Assembly: GCA_017311185.1 (NCBI GenBank)
Contig: JAESUZ010001057.1
Coordinates: forward strand, 248,001-312,000
Source: Proteles cristata cristata
Taxonomy: Eukaryota; Chordata; Mammalia; Carnivora; Hyaenidae
Length of the DNA stretch: 64,000 bases
Direction: 5' to 3'
Shown: positions 42,761-55,149 of the stretch, in pieces
Layout of the letters: each line of letters opens with the position of its first letter
Position numbering within the stretch: position 1 is the stretch's first letter
Program-made: the position numbers and the translations under genes
The notes under the pieces: generated by a model
Told to the model about the DNA's origin: nothing
Seen by the model: the letters and a program-made list of their open reading frames with translations, nothing else
Database searches by the model: none

Positions 42761-44360
42761 TTCCTCCATTTGTATCTCACATGACAAGGTCTGGACTAGG
42801 GCAGTGGCAGGTGACAGAGGAAATATTTTGGGGGTAAAATCAATTGGACTTGGCACCAGATTAAGTTATAGAATGGGTAAGGGAGAGAAATCAAATACTG
42901 GGAGATTTCTAGTCTAGGTGTCTACAGGTGACAGTGTCGCTACCAAGAAGATGACAGAACAAGACAGAATATGCAAACACTGCCTGTAGCAATTGTAGAG
43001 CCACTGAATCTGTGAATCCAATGGGTGGCCTTGGCTGTACATTAGCACTCCACTCTATAAGAAATCAACCAGCCATGCACTAAAGTTCATTTCATTAACG
43101 GATATTCAGTAGAAGGTCTACCTCCAAGTGAACCGAGTGGGATGCACTGATACTTCTAGCGCACTCTGTGCCTGCACTGCCACCACCTGCCAGCCAACCC
43201 CCACCCTTGCTATTCAGTTCACTTACTTTCATCTTATGAACTTCTTGGTCCTTCTTTTGGCTAATCTAATCATTAAATATATCGTTATCATCAAGCATAA
43301 ATGTGCAAGACCAGATGGTAAAACTCAAACTGATACAATTGCCCCGTTTATGGTTCTGATTAAAGATTTACCATTTTAACAGATGGTAAAATTTCTGGGT
43401 AAAATGAAATCAACTAGCCATGCTTTTCCCCACACCTAACAACACGAAGAACTCAAAACTTACTCTATAAAAGTTAGATACCATGAGGCTTTCTTATGTC
43501 CCAAGAGACATAAGTGTGTGGCCTCTACACGTGTGTCCACCAAAGAGGTGGTTAATACTTCGATGCTTTAACACCCATTATCTTTCTCTTCTTTTCATTA
43601 TCTTCCTTAGAACTGTTGTCTTTTTCCAAAATACTTATCTATAGGAGAAATTATCAACCTCCCACCCTAATGGCTCCCCAAGAGTTTACAACCCCTCTGG
43701 AGTTATATCAGGCATTCACCAATGACTCCTCATATAAATGATTTGTTGACAAGACCAGACCTAAAGCTTGTGAAACCATCCATTTCCACCAGACCAAGCC
43801 TTCTCTTCACCCTCCCCTAAATTAATATAAGACTAATTGGCATCCCTTTTTAATACAGACTGACCCCTTCTCAAGTAACAAACGCCAAGGTGTTTCCATT
43901 TCTTAAATCACTTTTCTTTCATTCTTGCTGCATATCATTAACTGCATATGGACAGTGGCTTGCATGGGTTACGTGATATGCAGTTTGTCCTTCAGAAAAA
44001 TCTGGGTGTCAAGTAAGTCATCTCTTGCATATGTGCAGAATTCATGATGGTCTCTTCACTTTTTATCATCTTTACTTAAGAGCTAATGAGAATTAAAATA
44101 ATAGAATGCTCCTTCTTATCACTTTCATAGACATGATATGAAGTTAATAACATTCATAAAACCTTTCAAAATTAGGTACAAGCCCAGCAAACCTGAACCT
44201 ACCATAAACTAAAAGTCTACCACAGACTTTAATTGAAAATGGAAGCCAGTACACAACCAATACCGCCATCTGTTGGTAGCAGGCAGAACTGGCTGGCTCA
44301 CTTTTGTTAGAAATCCTTGCCTTGTTTCTACCTGTCCCAAGTCAGGGGTTTTGAAATTCC
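42761..44360. other. single-copy DNA, SINE-free
   Basis: About 1.6 kb without a recognised repeat or gene. The plus frame 43128-43379 has no known domain. Confidence 0.45.
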
Positions 44361-44548
44361 TTTTTTTTTTTTTTTTTGGCTTATTTATTTATTTTTGAGA
44401 GACAAAGAGCACAAACTCGGGAGGAGCAGAGAGAAAGAGGGAGACACAGAATCGGAAGTGGGCTCTGGGCTCTGAGCTGCCAGCGCACAGACTGATGTGA
44501 CCTAAGGTGAAGTCAGAAGCTTAACCAAATGAGCAACCCAGGCACTCA
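44361..44548 (-). mobile_element. CAN-SINE, minus strand, internally deleted
   Basis: It starts with an 18-base T run and gcttatttatttatttttgag. It jumps from gactgatgtga to cctaaggtgaagtcag, losing the B-box region. The head is gagcaacccaggcactc. Confidence 0.85.
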
Positions 44549-44805
44549 TTTGGTTAAATTCTTAAGTATAGGAGGTGATATCTCACTTTTTGAACCTCAC
44601 AAAAGTAAAAACAACCATTTCTGAAAACATCTTAGATTACCATGACAGTACGAATTTCAATGTCTATTGTTTCTTTAACAACAAAGGTATCAAAATTGGG
44701 TAAGAATTGTTTTCAGAGAAATATTTGTTTTTGCAGAATTCACACTAGATACACAAATACTCTCATATCATTCTTAGAGCTGACATTTTAAAGATATTTC
44801 TGGAG

Positions 44806-44976
44806 GGGCGCCTGGGTGGCTTAGTCGGTTAAGCGTCCGACTTTCGCTTAGGTCATGATCTCGCAGTTTGTGGGTTCGAGCCCCGCGTCGTGCTCTGTGC
44901 TGAGTGCCAGCTCAGAACCTGGAGCCTATTTCAGAGTCTGTGTCTCCCTCTCTCTCTGACCCTCCCCTGCTCACGC
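44806..44976 (+). mobile_element. felid CAN-SINE, young type, 5' unit of a fused dimer
   Basis: It starts ggggcgcctgggtggctta and breaks off at ccctcccctgctcacgc, before the CT tract and A-rich tail. It is fused directly to a second SINE. A single TSD, aaagatatttctggag (44790-44805 and 45216-45231), brackets both units. Confidence 0.94.
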
Positions 44977-45215
44977 GCCTGGGTGGCTTAGTCGGTTAAG
45001 CGTCCGACTTTCGCTTAGGTCATGATCTCGCGGTTCGTGGGTTCGAGCCGCGTCGGGCTCTGTGCTGACTGCCAGCTCGGAGCCTGGAGCCTGTTTCAGT
45101 CTGTGACTCCCTCTCTCTCTGACCCTCCCCTGCTCACGCTGTCTCTCTCTCTCTCCTAAAAAATAAATAAAAAAAATTAAAAAAAATTAAAAAAAAACAG
45201 CAACTTAAAAAAAAA
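44977..45215 (+). mobile_element. felid CAN-SINE, young type, 3' unit of a fused dimer
   Basis: It starts gcctgggtggcttagtcgg without the leading ggggc and is otherwise complete, with a mixed A-rich tail of about 60 bases. A 2-base deletion in the B-box follow-on (gagccgcgtcggg) is its private mark. Confidence 0.94.
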
Positions 45216-45339
45216 AAAGATATTTCTGGAGAAATGCACATGTTCTTCCACACAAGCAAATTTGGCTCACTCATAAATACGGAGTTTTTCAAGACCATAT
45301 ATTTGTAGATAGTATAGAGTTTTAGGAAGATCAAGAGTC

Positions 45340-45527
45340 AGCAACCAGAATTTCATCTAATCATGCCACTCTAAGAGGTTGGCAAAATCTAGGAATTTGG
45401 TTCAATGAGCTTGGTCAATCCTGACATTCAACTTTTTTACATATAAAATGGGATTATAACACCAATCCTCTTTACCCAATGGGTCTGTTGAGAAAAATGA
45501 AATAAAATAACATGTGAAAATGTTTTT
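45340..45527 (-). mobile_element. MIR element, minus strand
   Basis: The plus strand reads acatataaaatgggattataac and ctctttacccaatgggtctg, then aaatgaaataaaataacatg, the reverse complement of the MIR core and 3' part. Confidence 0.75.
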
Positions 45528-45546
45528 AAAACTATTAAGTATGATA

Positions 45547-45768
45547 GGGGCGCCTGGGTGGCTTAGTCGGTTAAGCGTCCGACTTTCACTTAGGTCATGA
45601 TCTCGCGGTTCGTGGGTTCGAGTCCCGCGTCAGGCTCTGTGCTGACTGCCAGCTCAGAGCCTGGGGCCTGTTTCAGCCTGTGACTCCCTCTCTCTCTGAC
45701 CCTCCCCTGCTCATGCTGTCTCTCTCTCTCTCCTAAAAATAAAATAAAACATTAAAAAAAAAAATTTA
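45547..45768 (+). mobile_element. felid CAN-SINE, young type
   Basis: The TSD aaaactattaagtatgata (19 bp, exact) lies at 45528-45546 and 45769-45787. It is a complete young-type body. Confidence 0.96.
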
Positions 45769-45806
45769 AAAACTATTAAGTATGATAAAAAACTTAAAAT
45801 AGTCTC

Positions 45807-45938
45807 TTGAGGAGCCTGGGTGACTCAGTCTGTCAAGCATCCAACTCTTGGTTTCCACTAAAGTCATAATCTTCACAGTTCATGAGTTTGAGCCCCCAGT
45901 TTGGCTCTTGCTGACAGCGTGGAGACTGCCTGGGATTC

Positions 45939-45982
<44 letters not shown>

Positions 45983-46027
45983 ATTCTCCTCTATTTCTTT
46001 CAAAATAAAGAAATAAACTTAAAAAAA
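45807..46027 (+). mobile_element. felid CAN-SINE, old variant with long CT tract
   Basis: The head gaggagcctgggtgactcag is followed by a 36-base CT run and caaaataaagaaataaac. aaacttaaaatagtctc before and aaacttaaagtagtctc after form its TSD. Confidence 0.93.
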
Positions 46028-46042
46028 ACTTAAAGTAGTCTC

Positions 46043-47394
46043 ATTATCTTGCTAAACTCAAAGAAGTTTCTCACACATGCACATATGCTAATCATCAACT
46101 CTCATCAACTAGTTTATCTGGTATATATTTTTTGGCAGATATTTGAGTCCATTCTATATTCCTCCCAAAGTTTAATTTTTTTTAAAGGAGATGGATTTCT
46201 TTTTAAAAAGAAGAGTATTAAACAGTAAGGAAAAAAAAAAAAAAAACATGCTGCAGCTGTTATACACCTATGACCCCTCTCATGGTCCCAACTAACAAGC
46301 ATTTAAAATGGATATAAAATACATTAAATAAGTAACAGATGCCACACTACACTACAGGGAAATTAGAGGAATCTCGTTTTCTCCTTGAACTTAGCAAATC
46401 TCATTGCTAGTATCCTCTTGTACCCAGGGAATTCAGGCCCAAAGAAATTGTATTTCACATACTGTCTCTTACCTTCTTGAATACTAGATCAGTATGGGCT
46501 GCAGTTCTCAAAAACAGTGTCCTTCTAATGATTTCTGGGCTAGAGGTATGATGTTAACAATGTGGTGTTTATGTTAGTGATGTTTATAGTTTAATTTGTA
46601 TTGCTATCACTATGGAATGGACGAATGGCATTTTTCTTGTGGGACATTTTCTTAATGGTATTCTAGTGGGAGAACTTTGCAGTGGCCAGATAGATGCTCT
46701 AAGAATAAGTGGTCTACAATATCTTTTATCCCCTTAAGGTGGTCTTAAGAGTCAGGGGTAGGGGAGGGGAGTGGAGAGGTGGATGGTCACTTCTTCAATT
46801 CACAAATAGAGTTTTCTTTTCCAGTTCCACACCTTGGCTGCCATATCCGTTTGATTTCATTGTAGGCCATTTTTCTTAATAAAGCAATTAAAAGTCTCAC
46901 AAGAAAACCCAATTACTGAGTCTAGCAGCTTTGAGAACCCCTAACGGAAATCCATGACAGTCCCCAGTGCTATTTATATTCTCTTCTCTTTTATTCGTCA
47001 GCTTGTTGTCTCATTAGGCTTAGAAACGTCTCTTTTATCAAAGTTACTGTTGCCAGGAAACAGAAGAACAAGATGGAGAACAAAAGCTAAGAACAGAATA
47101 GGTTGATCTTCTCCATTCTCCCCATCCACACAGATATGTTGAAGTAAACATCCCTGAACACACACTCATTTACAATTATGTTCACCCAGACTCGCCTAAA
47201 TCCAAATGTAGGTTTTAAACACAACAGGTGCCCCATCAAATGTGAGCAAATACTTTTCTAAATATCATCCCTGGTTATCAAATTAGCACCCACCTATGAA
47301 CTAGGTCACAGATGCACTAAACTCAGGCCTACTGGTTCCCAAGTCCTCACTCCTACCACTACACATGGAATATTTCCAGAAAGGAGTGTTCAAA
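46043..47394. other. single-copy DNA, SINE-free
   Basis: No repeat family or gene recognised. Poly-A runs at 46228-46245 are isolated. Confidence 0.45.
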
Positions 47395-47430
47395 AGAGAA
47401 AGGAGAGAGAGAGAAAGAGAGAGAGAGAGG
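47395..47430 (+). repeat. (GA)n low-complexity tract
   Basis: Short purine repeat, aggagagagagagaaagaga and following. Confidence 0.8.
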
Positions 47431-47834
47431 TGCATTTTCCTTCATCACATACACGTGTTACTTGCTTTTCGTTATGAATCTACTTTAAAGCTCTTTGGAT
47501 AGTAGAGCTCATCATTATACCAATGAACAGAATGAGACAAAAAGTAAATGACCAGAATGACAGTATGGAGGGTTGGCAGGCTGAAAGGCCACTTTTTGAA
47601 GTTAGGTGAGCAGTACATTCAAGAAACCCCTAGGTGTTAAGGCTCTGAGGGCATGGTCCTTCCCGAATACCACAGGTGGGATAAAATGAGAGTAGGCAGT
47701 GTTTGCCATACATGTATGGGGCTTTCTCTGCAAAGTGGTCCATCTTGTTGGAGACTATAGTTAGGGCTTAATGAGTCCTATGATGGTACCACAATGGTAC
47801 CAAAAGCACCGCCTCTAATGGAAGAAAACCAGAA

Positions 47835-47990
47835 AACAAATGGGATCAACCTACCATTTCAGAGACTGTCTGCCTTGACTCTTCAGTTAAAAAGTGAAGA
47901 AAACGAGGTCTTAAAAGGAAGTGCCTTGCCCAAGACGACAAAGCAAGTGAGAAGCAGAGCTAGGGCTGAAACCCAGTCTTTAACTCTGTC
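47835..47990 (+). mobile_element. MIR element
   Basis: gaagaaaacgaggtcttaaaa, agtgccttgcccaagacgac, caagtgagaagcagagctagg and gctgaaacccagtc follow the MIR core and 3' part. Confidence 0.75.
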
Positions 47991-48739
47991 CAGGGCTGAA
48001 ACTTTGAACAATTATGGTTTTGCTTCAGGGAAAAGCCTACTTAACTTCATTCTGTGATGGTGGGATAACATGGTCACAGGAGTCACACATCCCTGACTAG
48101 AACAGGTCATCAGTTGACTTTTAGATGGCTGTGGAATGCCTAAAGCAACTTTATCCCAAAGATCTATTGAAATCTTGAGGCCAGTTAATGCTACCAAACT
48201 TCACATCTTTCCCATCTATCCAAAATTGTTCTCTTTTACACTCTCATTCCTACATTGCACAGGGTTTCTTCTCCCTGACCCTGCTCGCCTCCTCTCTCTT
48301 CCTTCTTTTACCTCACACTGTACCCTCTGGAACTTAAGAGCAACACTTGACAATATCCTGGCTACTTCACAGACTCTCGCTGTAGCCGTGGGCCTTAACT
48401 GAAACCCAAGTGCCCTGCTTTCCTGTTGGGTACTGTTCATTTTCCTATGCATTCCACCTCGGGATTGGAAATTGGGTCATCAGATTCCTCACTCCCCACT
48501 TCCAAATCCAGAACACTGCCCTTCTAAATTCACGTAAACCTTGGCTCCGTTAAAGCTCATGTCATCTGGCTGTATCTCCTTTGATTACCTCTTTACTTCT
48601 ATAATCTGCAGCACTCTGGATAATTCCTTATCTACTGAAGATCCTAGCAACTGACTCATAGCTTCTGTTCTCCCCAGGCCTTACCATCATCTAAGATAAT
48701 TTCCAAGTCTCATGTGGGTGACCAGACCCACGATTCCTG
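47991..48739. other. single-copy DNA
   Basis: No gene recognised. The thymine- and cytosine-rich composition at 48200-48320 carries frames on both strands without known domains. Confidence 0.45.
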
Positions 48740-48890
48740 TATCTGTCAGCTCCAAAGAACTTGACCTTCTCTTCGCTTCACTCACTCACACAGTGAGAGG
48801 GAGTATATCTTGTTCATCATTATATCTTCAGCATCTAGCAAAGTGGTTGGCACATAGTTAATGCTGAAGAATGAGTGGACATATTTGGAA
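48740..48890 (+). mobile_element. L2-like LINE 3' end
   Basis: ttgttcatcattatatcttc, agcatctagcaaagtggttgg, and cacatagttaatgctgaagaatgag match the L2 3' end pattern. Confidence 0.7.
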
Positions 48891-48915
48891 ACTCCCTACT
48901 GAAAGGCATGACATA

Positions 48916-49049
48916 CAGATGATAGCTACACTCATCTTAAGCATGGCATAACGTATAAGGTTATCAAATACTATGTTGTACACCTGAAACAAATGTAACA
49001 TTGTGTGTCAACTGTAATTCAAGTAAATAAATAAATGAATACATAAATA
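48916..49049 (+). mobile_element. short L1 3' end
   Basis: The TSD aaaggcatgacata lies at 48902-48915 and 49050-49063. About 130 bases of L1 3' UTR (gttgtacacctgaaacaaatg, aactgtaattcaagtaaat) end in an A-rich tail. It is severely 5'-truncated. Confidence 0.92.
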
Positions 49050-49069
49050 AAAGGCATGACATAACATAT

Positions 49070-49400
49070 ACTTTTTTTTTTTTTCCCAGCAAAAAATTTA
49101 TTTGGAAATAGCAGATAATTTTAACTCAGGACAGGCAAGCAACAGAACAAGCACAGAAAAAGGAGTGGAGGTTCTTTTATAGAGGAAAGGAGGGAGCTGG
49201 GAAGGCTGTTGTAAACTAAAAGTCCATTAGAGTAAACTGAAAGTTTGAAACATATTGGCTTCTCATTGGCCGAGATGTGTCAGTCTCACATTGGCTGGCT
49301 TGTGACAGTCTCTCATATATAAAACAGTAAAAGTCAGTAAAAATAATCAGTTAAATGGTCCAGTGGCAATTTGGCAGTTTGGAAGAAATCGTTTTATTCC
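49070..49400 (-). mobile_element. antisense polyadenylated retrocopy, possibly ERV-derived
   Basis: The plus strand starts with a T run, then cccagcaaaaaatttatttgg. Read on the minus strand this is an AATAAA signal about 12 bases before a poly-A tail. The rest (attggccgagatgtgtcag, attggctggcttgtgacag) contains an imperfect internal duplication. The AATAAA-TTTTTTGCTGG ending resembles the R-region end of some class I ERV LTRs. The far end is unclear and no TSD was found. The family is not identified. Confidence 0.45.
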
Positions 49401-51164
49401 CGCATACCTTACAAATTTGAAATGCAACATTGATTAGGATTTTTCACAGCAATCCTGTTATGTTCTTAATAGTGTTGTGTTTCAAACTCACCACAATCTT
49501 ACTGGTAGTATGTGGTACAACTAATCCCTGCTGACATATTTTAACATCTTTGTGTGTTGCTGTTTGTTAATATAATTTCCATTTCTCACTCTTACTCGTG
49601 TGTTGTGTTTTTTTACTCCCGGTTCACACAAATGAATGGATGGTTCAGAAGTGTTCATTAAGGCCTATGTTTGTAATTAAAATAGCAACAAAAATACTAG
49701 AACTCACAATCATCTTTTAAATGTAAACAGTAAATTTCACTCTAGTACAAGCAACGAATGTGAATATGTAACAGGGATGATTTCACATGAGTGAAAGAGA
49801 GAGAAAGTCCAATCAACTGCCGAGTAATATCTAAGAATCAGATTACATTAGACAAAGTTATTCCATTTCTAAGCATGCTTGTCATAAATACATATACCAA
49901 AGACTAACTTGAGGCAGTCAAAACTTTCACATTTCAAAAAAAAATTTTCAAAAACTACACAGCAACATCTCTAATAAACTTCCTAAGGTTTTCCAAAACA
50001 AGCACAAAATGATGCTCTTCAGTATGAAATTGGCTCATTTTTTCCCTAAGGGCAGAAAATAAACCAAAACTACAGAAGCATTACTCCAAGTTGCTTTCCT
50101 CATACAAAACAAATAAAGATTACTCTATTTCCAAGAAATTCAGAGAGCCAGCCATCAGGGTAATGATAAATAAAATTCCCAAAGGAAAATCAGACTACAC
50201 AAGCATTGGCAAAATTATTAATGGGTCTTTTGAGACTCACACATCAATGGCATGTGACACGGAAGAACAATTAGGATCATATGTTCACTAGTATGTACTG
50301 TGTTGTGAACTTAATGATGCCCAGAACAGGCATATCAATTACCATATGAGCAGAACAAATCTGAGGCAGAAGTGCTTAAAAACACCTGGTTCTGGAGATC
50401 ACCAAAACCCCAGTCTATAGCAGATGTTTTTCATTTAATGTTTTTCTGGTAAACCATTATAAAAAAATGGATCAATTCTGATGGAATAACTAGCTATATT
50501 TACAACAAGGAAGGAGAGGAGGGTGCGAAACAAATAAGAGAAATTTAACCTTTATGCCAAACACCCACTGTTTTATTCACTAAAACAGATGACCCACAAC
50601 CATATGCCTCCTAGTCTCAACCCAGTGCTGTAGAAAATAGTTTTAACGGTGAATATAATCAAATCACAGTCACTGAGCCTTTATTTTCTCAGCGTGAACT
50701 ACAAAGAAATAGAGAGCCCTAGATTGATCGTACCCCCAGAAGTACTCTGGCTCTTAAGGGTGCTCATGCAAACTTTTGAGATGAGGAATGAAACTCAAGT
50801 ATTTCTGTTCCACACAGTTAACATCAGAGAGGAGCGACTCCATGATTTCAAGTGGCAAATGTCAGCAATATAGTCATTTGTCCTGATTTCCTTCACCCTC
50901 TCATTTAGGACCCAAAATATTTGAGTATATTGCGAGTATTCAGAATAAGCTGCATAGACTCTTTGAGAAGACTGAATGGCAAATCTGAGGGAGATGTCCT
51001 TATAGACTTGGACACTGACTCTATGATGAAACACTGACTGTTCTTCAGGTGAAAAAGCTTGCCATCATTTTGGGACACATGATCAATCTGAATTACCCAA
51101 CTTCCCAAAATGACAGTCATCTAACAGACTCTATGTAGTATTTTCTGTCTTCGTAAAATAGGGA
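49401..51164. other. single-copy DNA, SINE-free
   Basis: About 1.75 kb AT-rich, no repeat or gene recognised. Confidence 0.45.
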
Positions 51165-51232
51165 GAAATAAAATAAATAAAATAAAATAAAATAAAATAA
51201 AATAAATAAAATAAAATAAAATAAAATAAAAA
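51165..51232 (+). repeat. (AAAAT)n microsatellite
   Basis: Units of aaaat with occasional aaat over about 68 bases. Confidence 0.92.
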
Positions 51233-51291
51233 CATTGGATATGGAACTCATCACCTAGCTAAATAATTTGTTATTCTATTTAGAAATTGTT

Positions 51292-51507
51292 GGGGTGCCT
51301 GGGTGGCTCAGTGGGTGAAGCGGCCAACTTCAGTTCAGGTCATGATCTCATGGTTTGTGGGTTTGAGCCCCGCGTCAGGCTCTGTGCTGACAGCTCAGAG
51401 CCTGGAGCCCGTTCAGATTCTGTTTCTCCCTCTCTCTCTGCCCCTCCCCTCCTTGCATTCTGTCTCTCTCTCTCTAAAAGATTAACAAACATTAAAAAAA
51501 AAAAAAA
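51292..51507 (+). mobile_element. felid CAN-SINE, old type
   Basis: The head is ggggtgcctgggtggctcag and the tail aagattaacaaacatt plus poly-A. No clear TSD. Confidence 0.92.
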
Positions 51508-52559
51508 GAAACTGCAAATCATATTGTTCACTGATAAGAAAATCATTTACTATTAATTTTTCAAGCACAGTTTTCAGCTTAATGGACATCACTTACCTGT
51601 TGGGAAACATGGTTTTGGTTAATAAAATTTTTGACCTTCTTTAAAAAATTTACCTCAAATGATGGTCCATTCCTGCACAAAGCACCCTCTACATGGTCTA
51701 TAGTTGCTAAAAAGAAGTTTAAGGAACCTCATGAAGGCTTATAAATAAACACTCCGTACAATATTCCATGTGAGCCATGGGCAATTCTCCCCTTCACAGG
51801 CCTAAACGTCTGGAAACAGTCACCATATAACTGTTTTTCCTTTCTTGTCATAAACAACTGGAACCAGCAATCCGTAATTCTTACCTATTTTTCTTACGCA
51901 AGTAACATTAGGATCCAAAAGATATGCACGTAGTGACAAGAAAAGAGAACATGTAATGGCTGCAAATTTCCTATGATGGATCTTTTCTCGGAAATACGGC
52001 TGCTGACTGTGTAACGGATCTACTAGAAAGAACTTGCTCCCTGGAATTGCCTCACATAAGGGAGCAGATTTACACCTCGACATGAGCCTGGATGGCCATC
52101 TCTGGCCCAGAGAAGGAAATAAAAGGGGTCCAAACACCTCCCTGCCTTGCAAACAGTCACCAGGTCAGGTTCCCAGAGCTGTAATGAGTCACAAGCAAAT
52201 GCCTCAGGGGTTTTGTTTTTTCTAGTGTGACCTCTTAAGACAAGGGAGTCACACTAAATGTTGGCTCCTGACAGCTCTGGCTTTTGATATGCTCTTCTTT
52301 CAGCAAAGGGCTGCAAACATTGTGGATAATTCCTGATTGCTGCAAGCACCACCTTGGGCAGAATAGCATTTGGCAAGTTTCTGTGTCTTGGTGTCCTGTA
52401 GCTTCCAGTAAAGTAAGCCTAGCAGAGATGGTAATCTCTCTGTATCTAAAATGACAACCCTATATACTAAGTTGAACTGTCTACTGACTTAGCCTATAAT
52501 CATAAATACCATCTATTAGGACCACCTAACCAGCAATTTCTCAAAGTTGTATTTGACTT
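51508..52559. other. single-copy DNA
   Basis: No repeat recognised. The minus-strand frame 52152-51820 (110 codons) is the longest non-repeat frame in this part and includes a gtaagaat donor-like site, but has no family I recognise. Confidence 0.4.
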
Positions 52560-52790
52560 TATGTAACAGACATCCAACTACAACAACTTGAACTAAGAAA
52601 GGCTATTCGTCTCATGTAACCTGAAGTCCAGAAGAGGACTGGTCAGTTCCTCAAAAAAGTCATCAAGGCAAAGACCCAAATTTCTAGCTTCCTACTCTGC
52701 CATTCTCAGCACATAGCTTGTGTCCTTAAAGCTGCAAGATGGTTATTCTATCCCTAGGATGGCACTCATATGGTAGGCAGAAAGTGGAAA
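52560..52790. mobile_element. possible old interspersed repeat, unnamed
   Basis: The succession gtaacagacatccaactac, ctcatgtaacctgaagtccag, gccattctcagcacatagc and gctgcaagatggttat resembles a dispersed mammalian repeat that I know by pattern but cannot name reliably. Confidence 0.4.
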
Positions 52791-53416
52791 GGAACAAGGC
52801 CAAGGGCAAGGGCATGCCCCAGTCTACTGTGTCCCTTTCAAGGGAAAAAAATGGCATCCCGGAGTTCCACTCTATAAACTTTCATTTACTACTCACTGGT
52901 CAGACCCAGGTGACATTGGCACCTACCCTACCTGTAAGGGAGTCTAGAAGGTATTTTTATCTGGGCACGGTGTTGCCCTAAACGGAACCAGGGTCCTTTA
53001 AATAAGGAATAATAGGATGGATACTGAGCAGGGAACAAGCAGCGGCTGCCACACGGTCAAGGACATTTTAGGTGTCTGCTCAAGTTTCAAAAGTGAAAAG
53101 CCAGTGACTCAAATGTCAAAATGTCTACCAAGTTTGGGGTTCTTTCCTCCAAGAAACAGTTCGAAGTTCCTGAGACCTTATTGTCAAATGTACTCTTCAT
53201 GATTGATTTCTGTTACCCTGCTCTCCCAAAAGGATTGACCACACGTTAAAAAACATCATTTAGTAACAATCACAAAGTGCTTTTGAAAAGAAGACAGAGT
53301 CACTAAAGCATCATCATCCTTGAAGGAATCAAGCAAATACTCTAGCATTGCTGTTTGTTGATGTTTTCCTGCCAATTCCACAAGATATGTGTTTGTGCTC
53401 TTTTTAAAACATCCTA
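52791..53416. other. single-copy DNA
   Basis: Nothing recognised. Confidence 0.45.
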
Positions 53417-53660
53417 GAGGCACCTGGGTGGCTCAGTCAGTTAAGTGTCGGACTTCGGCTCAGGTCATGACCTCACGGTTTGTGGGTTCAAGCCCCATGT
53501 CAGGCTCTGTGCTGACAGCCAGCTCAGAGCCTTGAGCCTGCTTCACATTCTGTGTCTCCTTCTCTCTCTGACCCCCTCTGCTCATGCTGGCTGGCTGTCT
53601 CTCTCTCTCTCTGTTTCTCTCTCTCTCCGAAATAAATAAAACATTTAAAAATTTTAAAAA
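53417..53660 (+). mobile_element. felid CAN-SINE, intermediate type
   Basis: The head is gaggcacctgggtggctcagtcag, with gacagccagctcag in the body. The tail is cgaaataaataaaacatttaaaaa, with an extended, interrupted CT tract. Confidence 0.92.
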
Positions 53661-54139
53661 GAAACAAAAACAAAACAAAGCCATCCTTGCTTGTGAACAG
53701 CTGCTCCAGCCCATTAGCACCTAGAGGTTCCCAAAGTAAATTAGAGACAAGCCTTCCAATTAATTAATTGTGGCATAATTATCACACAACTTGATTATTA
53801 TAGCACACTGGCCTCATAAGCACAGAGAGCAGTCCCCTGACCTAGCTTATTTAAGCCAAGCACTGTCGTTCTCCTCAAGAAGGTGAATACTCTGACCTAG
53901 AACAAGGCACAGAAAGGAAGACAAAATTTCCCCAACTCTCAGACTCAAGAGACAATTCACTGTAATTTCCCTGATTTCACAAGGGAACACTAAGCAATAT
54001 GTGTCTTTAGAAATGGGAATATTGGATTTTTGTCTGCCAAGAACTATGAGAGTCAGCAGAGAATTGTTCAGGAACATTTCCCACCTGCTAGGAGGAAGCC
54101 TGTGACAAGCAAAGAACACTTACCTACAAGTGGCAAGAC
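53661..54139. other. single-copy DNA
   Basis: Nothing recognised. Confidence 0.45.
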
Positions 54140-54245
54140 CTGGGGGCTAATTGTAGCCCAAGATGCCCGAAGAAGTCACTTCATCCCCCCGTTCTTGATG
54201 TTTACATCTATAAAAAGACAACATTGTACTGAATTAAAGATACTC
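54140..54245 (-). mobile_element. probable MIR fragment, minus strand
   Basis: gaagtcacttcatcccccc, then gttcttgatgtttacatctataaaaag, follows the reverse complement of the MIR core (cacttaacctctctg, tcatctgtaaaatg). Confidence 0.5.
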
Positions 54246-55149
54246 ATGTTATTTTTCCCTCAACAGTGGGCCAGTCAGATACATCTAAGCATAGGGGCTG
54301 ACTGATTTTGTTTTTAATGTGAATGAGTTTGACTGCAGAGGAAGATGGCAGCAGAGAAGAAGGACCTTACGCTCACCTCATCCCATGAACACAACTAGGT
54401 AAATATCAAATCATCCTAAATACCCTAGAAATTAAAAGGATAGGGCCCAGAGGGTATTGTGCTGCTCCTGGAGACAAAGCAAGGGAACAACCTAGGGGCA
54501 GACAGCACAGAAACAGCCAACAGAAAAACAGCTGGGGCACACAATGGGGAGATTATTAACTCTTTTTGGAGTGTGTTCCTGAGAGGCAGTGATCATGAAG
54601 ACCTCTCTCCAAAAACAAAGGAGGTGCCCAGGGCCATTTCCCTCCCTTGCCCCTCAGCATAAACACAGAACCACCTGTGGGAAGCAGCACTAACACTAGC
54701 TGCCTATCTTGCATACACCAAGCTCCACCACCTGGCTCTTCAGTGACACTGCCCTTCTCAGTCGTACTTGCCCCAGTCCCAGCGTGATGGGCCCCTCTTG
54801 AGAAGACCAGCACAAACTCCTGGCCACACCATGTCTCCTGACCAGAGTTCTGCAGGGCCTCAGTTCTCATGGAAGTGGTGTCAGGTCTCATTTCACAAGT
54901 AGACCAGAGCACACCTAGTTAAAACTTCTCACTTTCAGGTGAAGGAAGAAACACTACCCATAGCAGGCAAGGAGAGCCTCTGCAGATGGCCAGCCTGAAG
55001 GACAGAGCAGCCAAATACAACAGCAGAGCGCATGCAGCACACACCAGAGACACTCCTTGAAGCACCAGGCCCTGGGCACTACATGACATCTTCTTCATAA
55101 GACCATTACTTTTAGGGGCAGGAGACATAACTAAATTTTCTAACACAGA

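Noticed and set aside
51820..52152. Minus-strand open frame of 110 codons
   Set aside because: No family resemblance, no supporting splice pair or start context. Conservation data would be needed before calling it coding.
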